Below are positions 36,314 to 43,503 of a stretch of DNA of 64,000 bases, one piece after another. The stretch lies in the NCBI RefSeq assembly GCF_900107595.1, contig NZ_FNQF01000006.1, positions 124,001 to 188,000 on the forward strand, in the 5' to 3' direction. The position numbers and the translations under genes are program-made. Within the stretch, counting starts at the first letter, position 1, and each line of letters opens with the position of its first letter. The stretch is from Psychroflexus halocasei (lineage in GTDB: Bacteria > Bacteroidota > Bacteroidia > Flavobacteriales > Flavobacteriaceae). The notes beneath the pieces are model-generated. The model saw nothing but the letters and a program-made list of their open reading frames with translations. It made no database searches and was not told the origin of the DNA.

Positions 36314-37648
36314 TTATTTAAAGGTTAAAATATATTTTGCAAGCTCTTTTAATTCATCATCAGTTAATTGTGAAAATCCTGGCATTTGAGGGTAATCCGC
36401 TCGCTTTTTACCTGGTGTTTTTATCCAATTTTTTAAACCTGCTTCATCAGTAGCATAAATAGATGCCATTTCTGTGATTGGTGGACCTACTAATTTTTCG
36501 GTGGTTCTATGGCAAGCAGCACAATATTGATTAAAAACGGCCGATCCTTTGGCTATTTCTCCTAGCGATTCATCAATTTCTAAATCAGTGGTTTCTTCTA
36601 CAGGGTTTTCCCTTGCCTCTTTGCTTAATTTTTGAAATTCAGCGGTATGGGCAGTGACTAATTCTTGATGTTTTTCCAGTGCAGTATGTCTATACATTTG
36701 TCTACTACCTCCATAAAATACCATAAATATTAATATTGATACGGCTATCTTTTTAAAGTGTAAATCAATGTCTTCTTTAGGGCATATGATAGATTGATAG
36801 CAATACCACAAGGCATAAGCAAGGAACAGTCCCGCTATAGCCATTATACTGATAACACCATATCCTAAGCCTTTTGAAGGAAGGGTAAATAATACAATAA
36901 TACCAAAAAAGATTTGAAGCGCTAACCCTACGGTTGCTATAGAATAACCTATTTTTTTAATATGGTATCTTGTAAAGGAACTGTAAATTTTATCTATTGG
37001 ATAAGTTTTTCGGTTGTTGTACCACGTAATAAAAACTCCAGTAACAGCAATACAAGCTCCTAAAAATTCAAAATATCTAGGAAGTACATTGGGCAATACT
37101 AAAGCACTCACAAAACCTTTAACAGTCCCCCATTTTTCAGGAAACATCATCAAGTTTACATTGGTTAAAAAGATTAGGGGAATAAATAGAAAAATGGCAA
37201 CTGCCAAACCCATTATAGCAATGTGGATGTGTTTGTTCTTTTCTAAATTCTTCCAAGTGTATTTGTGTAAATAAGTAAGCAAAAATGCAATTGTAACCAA
37301 TGGTATAATCATAATCCATACAAAACCTGTTAAAGCATTTGCCGAATAAAAATAGATGGTATAAAGAGTGTTGATGCTTAAAAGAGGTGCTACCCCAAGT
37401 ACCACTGCAATACTTTTATTTACGGTGATAGTTTTGGCTATTTCGTGGGCAAAAATATCATATTCTTTATTTTTTAACCCTTTAATTTGAGCCCAAAGTG
37501 TTATTATACTTCCGCCAACCATTAAATTAATGAAAATAATATGTAGTAAAAATGATACTACCAATAAAATAACCAATAACCATTCTGGTAAGGGGAGATC
37601 AAGAGGAATATCTTTAGGAACAGGGGTATTTACTTGAAGTAATTTCAT
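36314..37648 (-). CDS. Multispanning membrane protein with C-terminal cytochrome c domain
   Basis: A 444-residue inner-membrane protein with about eight hydrophobic segments (roughly 22-45, 78-100, 108-126, 142-163, 192-210, 235-255, 262-284 and 302-314) and a C-terminal class I cytochrome c domain (about 355-444) with CAACH at 376-380 and a likely Met ligand in DYPQMPG (about 421). Several His residues in the membrane part (for example His36, HKY and HIH) could bind b heme. It follows the CydA-like/cytochrome c gene by 20 bases, so the two probably form an electron-transfer unit. I recognise no firm family name. It is the last gene of the island operon. Confidence 0.8.
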   Translation of the reverse strand: MKLLQVNTPVPKDIPLDLPLPEWLLVILLVVSFLLHIIFINLMVGGSIITLWAQIKGLKNKEYDIFAHEIAKTITVNKSIAVVLGVAPLLSINTLYTIYFYSANALTGFVWIMIIPLVTIAFLLTYLHKYTWKNLEKNKHIHIAIMGLAVAIFLFIPLIFLTNVNLMMFPEKWGTVKGFVSALVLPNVLPRYFEFLGACIAVTGVFITWYNNRKTYPIDKIYSSFTRYHIKKIGYSIATVGLALQIFFGIIVLFTLPSKGLGYGVISIMAIAGLFLAYALWYCYQSIICPKEDIDLHFKKIAVSILIFMVFYGGSRQMYRHTALEKHQELVTAHTAEFQKLSKEARENPVEETTDLEIDESLGEIAKGSAVFNQYCAACHRTTEKLVGPPITEMASIYATDEAGLKNWIKTPGKKRADYPQMPGFSQLTDDELKELAKYILTFK

Positions 37649-37668
37649 TTATTTTAATATTATGTTGA

Positions 37669-39141
37669 TTAATCTTCAGAATAATCTTTATTCTCTTCGA
37701 GTTTTTCAGTAACCGATTTTACACTGTTTAAAGGGTTTATTTTTACTCCAGAAGTTTGTACGCCTTCTAGACTTTCTCCCGTTTGTTGGACTTGTTTGAT
37801 GTAAGCAACCAGAGCATCCAACTCTTTTTTATTTCCAGCAAAGGGTGGCATGTAAGTTCTTCCATTATGCATATTCGGAATGTACGCAGCCATTGAATTT
37901 TTATCTAAAGGTTTACCAAAACCATACATACGCTCAAAAACATAAGTAATTGAATTGACACCTTGCGGGTTAACGGTATGACAACGACTACATAAGTTCA
38001 TAAAAACATCTCTACCGGCTTCAATTTTATTTTCTTCCGTAATTTCTGTTATGGCGGTATATGTGGCATGTTTTAAGATGCCATCTCTTTTATACAATGG
38101 GTAATCTTCTTCTCTTAAAAGGTTAGAATACATATAATTTCCAATCACATAGGGTTTACGGACAAATTCACGTACTCTTTCAAAAATCCCCAAAAAACCA
38201 AAGGCTAAAACGCAAGGAACAATAACAAAAGCAAAATTTATTTTTTTAGGTTTCATTAAAGCAAACAGAGCAAGAAGTACAGATAATGAAGCTGTTCCAA
38301 TAATAAAGTATTTTAATAGATCATAATATTGGGCAAATTCCATACTACCTACGGCCGTACTCATATTATCTTTCATGGCACTTGGCATCACACTCCAATA
38401 AAAAACAGCGCCAATAATAACTAGCGGTGTCCAAACCAAAATCCATTTACTTGCATATTTAACGGCTTTTGCTCTTATGTCACATCCTTTCTTTGTGAAA
38501 ATGGTAGTGAGTAACATCCCAAATACACCTCCAATTAACATCGCTGTCGGTGTTCTAAATAGTAATTGCGGGAAATAGATAGGATTCGTAAAACCATTTA
38601 ATAAAGTCTGTTCATTGTTCCAGTTTCCTGGATCCATCATAAAACCAAGAATGGCCACGATTATAGCCATCGTAATCCACGAAAAAATGGATAGAAACCA
38701 TCCGAATTTTATATGACGGACTTTAGCTTTGAGTGACGTATTTGAGTTTTTCCAAGTGAGGAAATAAATCAAAATAAGAATAACTTCTGTAACAAAAACC
38801 AACCACTCTGTAAACCAAGCCCAATAAAATACTCTAATTAAGCTCCCTATAGAAGAAGGGCTTACCAAAGCAACCGAAAACCAAATTCCAACGCCCGTCA
38901 TAGCACCAATGGTGGTTGTGATGATAAAGGCAACCTTCATTTTTTTATAGATAAGGTTATCCCAGTTTAGATCGGTTATTTGATCTTTGCTTGCATTTGT
39001 AACACCTTTTTGTTCTAGCCAAGTGATGTATGGGATAAAGCCTACTGCCAAACCATGGTTAATAAACACGTGCAGTATGGCAATAACCGCTATTAAAAAG
39101 CGGTCGTTAAGCCAATCGAGATGAAACATTGGAAAATCCAT
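37669..39141 (-). CDS. Cytochrome bd subunit I-like protein with C-terminal cytochrome c domain
   Basis: A 490-residue membrane protein. I use the ATG at 39141 (MDFPMFHLDWLNDRFLIAV); upstream in-frame starts at 39171 (ATG) and 39180 (TTG) exist. Residues 10-330 resemble a short CydA-type quinol oxidase subunit: His24 and His29 in HVFINHG, GVGIWFS, FTEWLVFVTE and the MMDPGNWNN segment. The Q-loop of true CydA is missing. A cytochrome c domain (about 372-455) with CSRCH (384-388) and a Met in MPPFAG follows. It may move electrons from quinol or to a periplasmic acceptor. Related bd-family proteins with fused heme c have been described in Bacteroidetes; the catalytic role here is not known. Confidence 0.78.
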   Translation of the reverse strand: MDFPMFHLDWLNDRFLIAVIAILHVFINHGLAVGFIPYITWLEQKGVTNASKDQITDLNWDNLIYKKMKVAFIITTTIGAMTGVGIWFSVALVSPSSIGSLIRVFYWAWFTEWLVFVTEVILILIYFLTWKNSNTSLKAKVRHIKFGWFLSIFSWITMAIIVAILGFMMDPGNWNNEQTLLNGFTNPIYFPQLLFRTPTAMLIGGVFGMLLTTIFTKKGCDIRAKAVKYASKWILVWTPLVIIGAVFYWSVMPSAMKDNMSTAVGSMEFAQYYDLLKYFIIGTASLSVLLALFALMKPKKINFAFVIVPCVLAFGFLGIFERVREFVRKPYVIGNYMYSNLLREEDYPLYKRDGILKHATYTAITEITEENKIEAGRDVFMNLCSRCHTVNPQGVNSITYVFERMYGFGKPLDKNSMAAYIPNMHNGRTYMPPFAGNKKELDALVAYIKQVQQTGESLEGVQTSGVKINPLNSVKSVTEKLEENKDYSED

Positions 39142-39199
39142 AGTCTTTAGAATTTTTATGCAAAGTTTCATTAAGATCAATGATATTTCTAAAAATAAT

Positions 39200-39232
39200 A
39201 AAGCAGGAAGTTTAGATTATAGTTCCTGCTTT
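39200..39232 (-). terminator. Hairpin between the AraC/YHS and cytochrome genes
   Basis: AAAGCAGGAA and TTCCTGCTTT pair perfectly over 10 bp, followed on the minus strand by TATTATTTTT. It could reduce expression of the two cytochrome genes. Confidence 0.6.
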
Positions 39233-39298
39233 GTTAGGGAAAACGGTTATTGATTTCAATATTTATGACTCTTAATTTTAGTTTTTAGTATTAAAATT

Positions 39299-39542
39299 TT
39301 AATTTTTAATAGTGTGCTCAATTTTTGGCAAAAAATATTCAGGGTCTTTCTTGAATTGTTCCTTGCATATTGTTGAGCAAAAACTATATAGTTTTCCCTT
39401 GTATTTAAATTATGGTGCTTATTAAATGTAGACCCTAAGGTCCAAGAGCATCTCAAGCATAGGTTAAGGGTTCCTGTAAGAGTTATGCAAAACCGTAGGT
39501 ACAGCTCATCATAACCAAAAGTAAAATAGTGTTTGCTTTCAT
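39299..39542 (-). pseudogene. Frameshifted small YHS-domain protein
   Basis: Read on the minus strand from the ATG at 39542 the gene starts MKANTILLLVMMSCTYGFA and hits a stop; a second frame carries TLTGTLNLCLRCSW and FNKHHNL, and a third carries YKGKLYSFCSTICKE followed by DPEYFLPKIEHTI. The last part is a clear YHS/TRASH-like metal-binding motif (Phe-Cys-x3-Cys), preceded by the Cys-x2-Cys and His-His pair of the other frame. Two indels thus break one export-signal-plus-YHS gene of about 80 codons. It lies 13 bases after the AraC gene, inside the copper operon. Real sequencing error cannot be excluded. Confidence 0.7.
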
Positions 39543-39555
39543 GATTTTTAATTTA

Positions 39556-40419
39556 TTATTTTTCAAGTTTTCTAAATTGTTCTGGACTATTACCAGTTTG
39601 TTTTTTAAAAAAAGTTATAAAATAGGATGTGTTTTCAAACCCAAGTTTATCAGCTATCTCATTAATAGAATTATGAGTATATAGAATAAGCCTTTGAGCT
39701 TCTATGGTTATACGTTTTCTAATTAAATCTCCAGCCGTCATGCCTGTTGTCTCTTTGCATAGTTTATTGAGGTAATTAGGACTTATATTAAGTAATTCGG
39801 CATAATCTGAAGGTAATTTTTTAGAAATAAAATGTAGCCCTATCAATTTTTCAAAACTTTGTACTTTATGTTGTCTTGGCGTTTTGTAATTAATAGTTCC
39901 GACAGGCTTGTAGATGCGTTCCAATTCAAATAATAAGATATTTAAATAGGATCTTATTACTTTTTTTGCTTCTGTTTTTTGGAGTATATATTCTTCTTTT
40001 AGAAGATTCAAGAAAATCTTTAGTCTGTTCAATTGGTTTTCTGAAATGCGAATAAAAGGTTTAGATTCCAGGTTTAAAAAAGTAAATAGATTTAAAATAT
40101 TGTTATTGAATCTTAATGAAAAAAAAGCTTCATGGAAGCATATTATCATTCCATTTGCTTTATTGTTTATGTTAATCGTATTTATGCAATGTGGTTTAAT
40201 TATGATAACTTTAGCCTCATTAACCAGAATTCTTTTGTTGTCTATATTTATTTCTCCTTGAGCTTGTTCAATAAATAATATGGTATAAAAATTATGAGTA
40301 TGAGGATATTCTAAAAAAGGAAATTTAGGCAACAATCCATTTAAGTCGCTTATCCAAAAATGCTTTAAGTTTTCATCAAATAAATCCATGTTGCATACAG
40401 GAATATGTTCTGTTTGCAT
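39556..40419 (-). CDS. AraC-family transcriptional regulator
   Basis: A 287-residue regulator. The N-terminal cupin-like effector domain (about 35-110) contains HTHNFYTILFIEQAQGEI and the IIKPHCIN segment, whose His and Cys could bind a metal. Two helix-turn-helix motifs lie in the C-terminal 100 residues (LPSDYAELLNISPNYLNKLCKE and SINEIADKLGFENTSYFITFFKKQTG). Being encoded in the copper operon it is the best local candidate for its control. Its operator is not recognisable. It follows a small Cys protein by 28 bases. Confidence 0.9.
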   Translation of the reverse strand: MQTEHIPVCNMDLFDENLKHFWISDLNGLLPKFPFLEYPHTHNFYTILFIEQAQGEINIDNKRILVNEAKVIIIKPHCINTININNKANGMIICFHEAFFSLRFNNNILNLFTFLNLESKPFIRISENQLNRLKIFLNLLKEEYILQKTEAKKVIRSYLNILLFELERIYKPVGTINYKTPRQHKVQSFEKLIGLHFISKKLPSDYAELLNISPNYLNKLCKETTGMTAGDLIRKRITIEAQRLILYTHNSINEIADKLGFENTSYFITFFKKQTGNSPEQFRKLEK

Positions 40420-40447
40420 GATTATGATTAATTAAAAATTAGAAAAA

Positions 40448-40834
40448 CTAAATTAAATTAACCAGCTTTTTTGGGGGATGGAAAATGGATTGTACAAATG
40501 TGAAGATTATGAGGTCATTTCTTGAGAAAATAACCGCTTTATGATGACCAGTAGAAAGCTTAATTCTAAAATCTATGTCGTTATTTACCTGTGTATAGAG
40601 TTGAACCTCTTTGTTCTTAGTACTGGTATTTTTTTGTTCTTTTTTTTCGTTTTCGGACAATTTTTCACTTAAATAACAAGAACCTTTACAAACAGGGATT
40701 TTATCAAATCTATTAATACATAGCTCTTGTGCGATGTAATCCCTGTTTAAATAAAATGAAAACATAATATAAAAGTTGCTTGTACTTTGAAATACAAACA
40801 AAATGATGAGGAAATATGTTATTATTTTATTCAT
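40448..40834 (-). CDS. Small Cys-motif protein with FHPP tail
   Basis: A 128-residue protein with a hydrophobic N-terminus (1-28, probably a membrane anchor) then the motif ELCINRFDKIPVCKGSCYL (Cys39, Cys49, Cys53), a Lys/Glu linker and a C-terminal IFHPPKK (His119-Pro-Pro). The Cys pattern and PP tail match those of the protein at 46617-46988 in the same island. It starts 8 bases after the SCO1 gene ends. Similar small proteins sit beside TonB receptors in Bacteroidetes, but their role is not established. Copper binding by the three Cys and the His is an inference. Confidence 0.7.
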   Translation of the reverse strand: MNKIITYFLIILFVFQSTSNFYIMFSFYLNRDYIAQELCINRFDKIPVCKGSCYLSEKLSENEKKEQKNTSTKNKEVQLYTQVNNDIDFRIKLSTGHHKAVIFSRNDLIIFTFVQSIFHPPKKLVNLI

Positions 40835-40842
40835 TAATGGAT

Positions 40843-41442
40843 TTATTCTTTCAGTAATATTTTAATATCATCAATTAATCTTGCGATATCTATGGGATCT
40901 GTCCCATCATAGACACCTCGAATATGTCTGTTTTTGTCAATTAATAAAAATCCACCTCCGTGTACAAAACCGTCAGGTTCATTTGAATCTGGATATGCGG
41001 TTGTGAAATAGCTTTCAATAGCAATGTTCATTATACTGTCTCTATTCCCAGTTACAAAATGCCAATTGCCATCAATTTCTTGCCGCTCGCTAAAGTTTTT
41101 TAAACGCTTTACGGTATCTCTATCAGGGTCTATTGTGTGCGATAAAAATGAGATATCGGGATTGTCTTTATAATGTTGATAAACCGATTTCATGTGTGTG
41201 TGCATAATAGGACAAATAGTAGGGCAGGACAGAAAAATAAAATCGGCTACATAAGCTTTACCTTCAAAGGTACTGTTTGTTATTATTAAGCTGTCTTGAT
41301 TTGTAAATGAAAAATCTTTTATTTTAGGATATACGGTTTCACCGTCTTTAATTTCAGGATTGCCTAAAACGGGTAATTTCTCTTGTTTTTCTTTACAAGA
41401 AAGAGCTATGATTAGGAGTAAAATCCAAGCATACTTTTTCAT
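40843..41442 (-). CDS. SCO1/SenC-family copper chaperone lipoprotein
   Basis: A 199-residue thioredoxin-fold lipoprotein: the lipobox is ALSC (Cys16). The copper-binding pair is Cys73 and Cys77 in FLSCPTICPIM, with His161 in GFVHGGGFLLID as third ligand, the full SCO1 set. SCO proteins deliver copper to cytochrome oxidase CuA or act as thiol reductases. Here the partner may be the CydA-like cytochrome or the imported copper pool, because no CuA oxidase is encoded nearby. It lies 71 bases after the peroxidase gene and 8 before the small Cys gene. Confidence 0.92.
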   Translation of the reverse strand: MKKYAWILLLIIALSCKEKQEKLPVLGNPEIKDGETVYPKIKDFSFTNQDSLIITNSTFEGKAYVADFIFLSCPTICPIMHTHMKSVYQHYKDNPDISFLSHTIDPDRDTVKRLKNFSERQEIDGNWHFVTGNRDSIMNIAIESYFTTAYPDSNEPDGFVHGGGFLLIDKNRHIRGVYDGTDPIDIARLIDDIKILLKE

Positions 41443-41513
41443 GCTGCAATATAGTTATTTTAACGTTTAACTTAAAGTGTGATTTCTAAGTCACTCGTTT
41501 GTTTGCACTTGTA

Positions 41514-42542
41514 TTATTGATCAATAAAATCTGTATCACTCAACGTTTTCATAAACGAAATTAGAAATGCTTTTTCCTGTTCGGTGAGTGGTATTCTATT
41601 GCCATTATTTTTGAAAATAGGATCCAGATTGTTTGCATCTAAAACACCTTCGTCAAAATAGTCTAGGATATCAATAAGTGTTTCAAATTGGCCAAAACTG
41701 CCATAGGGTGCTGTGTATTCTACATTTCTTAATGAAGGCACTCGAAAGCTCATATAGTCGGCATCAATTCCAGTAATTCGAGCTCTTCCGGCTTCATTAC
41801 TGTCAGGATTTATTGGAAAACCGATGTTTCTAAAACTCTGATCGGTAAATAGTTCTGTGCTGTGGCAACTGGAACACTTTTCTTGAAAAAGTTGATATCC
41901 TTGAGCTTCGTTTTCTGTAAAACTTTCTCCTTCATTTCGCATAACTTTATCATATTTACTATTGGCAGAAATGAGGGTGTATTCATATTGAGCAATGCTG
42001 TTATAAATTCTCTCAGGGGTGATTTCTTCATCCCCAAATGTTTTTTGAAAAAGCTCTAGGTAGGACACATCATTTTGAATTTTTCCGATGCTTTCTATGA
42101 TTGAAGAGTCCATTTCCTCGTGAGTAATGATAGGTACTATTGGCTGACTCTCTAATTGAAGTTTGCTTCCATCCCAATTATAAAACCTCATAAAAGCAAG
42201 ATTTTGAATAGGTGGTGTATTGCGAAGCCCAATTCTACCTTCAATTCCGATTGCCTGTGCATTATTATCTGCAAAGGCATTTGACTGAATATGGCAGCTG
42301 GCACACGAAATAGTATTGTCTGCACTGAGACGTTTTTCGTGAAATAGTTTTTTTCCTAATTCTACTCCATATTTTGTTGGTATGTTCGTATAATACGAGT
42401 TGTTCACTTCCGGAAACCCAATAGGTATATTTATTGAAGCCTCAGGGTTGTTATAAAAAACAGGTTCGTAGTCTTCTTTGCTACAAGATGTTGCGAGACA
42501 CATTATGCTTATTAAAAGAAAGACTGTTTTTTTCATTTTCAA
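41514..42542 (-). CDS. Diheme cytochrome c peroxidase, MbnH/MauG-like lipoprotein
   Basis: A 342-residue periplasmic lipoprotein (lipobox ATSC, Cys20) with two heme c sites, CASCH at 80-84 and CSSCH at 223-227, in the spacing of the bacterial cytochrome c peroxidase/MauG family. LGKKLFHEKRLSADNTISCASCH and FRVPSLRNVEYTAPYGSFG are typical. The neighbour is an MbnP gene; in methanotrophs MbnH, a diheme enzyme of this family, oxidises a Trp of MbnP to kynurenine to build its copper site. That pairing suggests the same job here. A simple peroxidase is the alternative. Confidence 0.88.
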   Translation of the reverse strand: MKMKKTVFLLISIMCLATSCSKEDYEPVFYNNPEASINIPIGFPEVNNSYYTNIPTKYGVELGKKLFHEKRLSADNTISCASCHIQSNAFADNNAQAIGIEGRIGLRNTPPIQNLAFMRFYNWDGSKLQLESQPIVPIITHEEMDSSIIESIGKIQNDVSYLELFQKTFGDEEITPERIYNSIAQYEYTLISANSKYDKVMRNEGESFTENEAQGYQLFQEKCSSCHSTELFTDQSFRNIGFPINPDSNEAGRARITGIDADYMSFRVPSLRNVEYTAPYGSFGQFETLIDILDYFDEGVLDANNLDPIFKNNGNRIPLTEQEKAFLISFMKTLSDTDFIDQ

Positions 42543-42565
42543 TAAAAAAGTTAAAAGAAATAAAA

Positions 42566-42589
42566 AGAGCCGCCTGTTAAAACGGCTCT
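42566..42589 (-). terminator. Intra-operon terminator after mbnP
   Basis: AGAGCCG pairs with CGGCTCT and is followed on the minus strand by TTTTT. It separates the MbnP gene from the peroxidase gene and should lower downstream expression. Confidence 0.75.
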
Positions 42590-42600
42590 GAAAAATAAAT

Positions 42601-43467
42601 TTAGTTTTCTACATTGATAACAGAAAACATTCCAACAAAGTCATTTGAGCTATTTCCACCCAAATTATCTACAAATTTCTCCATTTCCACAGCAGTGTGG
42701 ATATTTGGAGTGGCATTGTCATTCATGCCAGATCCTGACGATAATGTAATTGTGTAAGAGTTTCCACTTAGCAGTTTATCAAAATCTGCTTTAATCGTAA
42801 TTTTGGGTGCTGAGTTTCCTACTATAGCATTTGTAGAAAGGTCGAGAGTGATATCTCTGTAAGCATCAACTCCTTGCACATGACCTCCTTCACCATCTTC
42901 AATTGTACTTCCTGTATGTATAGACATTTCTTTATTGTCAGTATCATAAAATCCTTCGATTTTTGTAAAACGATAACCAGTTCCCCATTCCCACATCATT
43001 TCGGTATCGTTTGCTCCAGCATTATTATAGAATTCTGGAAAACTTACTTCATCCAAAGTATTTAAGTCACTTCTAATTCCCAATCCGAATTTGATTTGCT
43101 TGTATTCATCTGATGGGATGTTGCTCAAAACATAATTCAATGTTTCTGGTTTTGAATGGTCTATAACGGTTGCTCCATTATCAAGATCGTTTATATTGTA
43201 AGGAATTTCAGAACCGTCTTTTTTAATTAGGCGGATATTGCTAATTACATATTTTAATTCTGCAAAACGGTGTGCTTGACCAGCTTCTGAAGTGTTTACT
43301 GAAGCTAAAGAAGAAGATTCTCCTCCTAATACGATAGTATTCTCTCCAAAGGTGTTTTGGAACTCTAGTGTTACGTTGTTTGCAACAGGAAAACTGTCGT
43401 CATTGCTACATGAAATAAAAGCTATTGAAATAGCAGCTAGTAAAAGGTAATTTTTCATTTTTTTCAT
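42601..43467 (-). CDS. mbnP: MbnP-family copper-binding lipoprotein
   Basis: A 288-residue periplasmic or surface lipoprotein (lipobox ISC, Cys20). The family core is seen in HRFAELKYVISNIRLIKKDG (about 66-85), then MMWEWGTGYRFTKIEGFY (157-174) and the late IHTAVEM. In methanotroph MbnP a Trp of this region is converted to kynurenine and binds copper with a His; here Trp159 and Trp161 are the candidates. It lies 36 bases after the OprC-like receptor gene, with the diheme enzyme immediately downstream, so the order receptor-MbnP-MbnH is preserved. No methanobactin synthesis genes are present. Confidence 0.9.
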   Translation of the reverse strand: MKKMKNYLLLAAISIAFISCSNDDSFPVANNVTLEFQNTFGENTIVLGGESSSLASVNTSEAGQAHRFAELKYVISNIRLIKKDGSEIPYNINDLDNGATVIDHSKPETLNYVLSNIPSDEYKQIKFGLGIRSDLNTLDEVSFPEFYNNAGANDTEMMWEWGTGYRFTKIEGFYDTDNKEMSIHTGSTIEDGEGGHVQGVDAYRDITLDLSTNAIVGNSAPKITIKADFDKLLSGNSYTITLSSGSGMNDNATPNIHTAVEMEKFVDNLGGNSSNDFVGMFSVINVEN

Positions 43468-43503
43468 TTTTTATTAAATTAATAGATATTATTATTTTTA
43501 TAG

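Noticed and set aside
37669-39180. Start of the CydA-like gene at TTG 39180
   Set aside because: The TTG adds residues without family resemblance; ATG codons at 39171 and 39141 are better, and 39141 places the first membrane segment as in relatives.
39256-39456. A 66-codon minus-strand frame starting MRCSWTLGS
   Set aside because: It is only one of three frames of the broken YHS gene; its start lies within the gene and the C-terminal part has no sense next to the intact YHS motif of the other frame.
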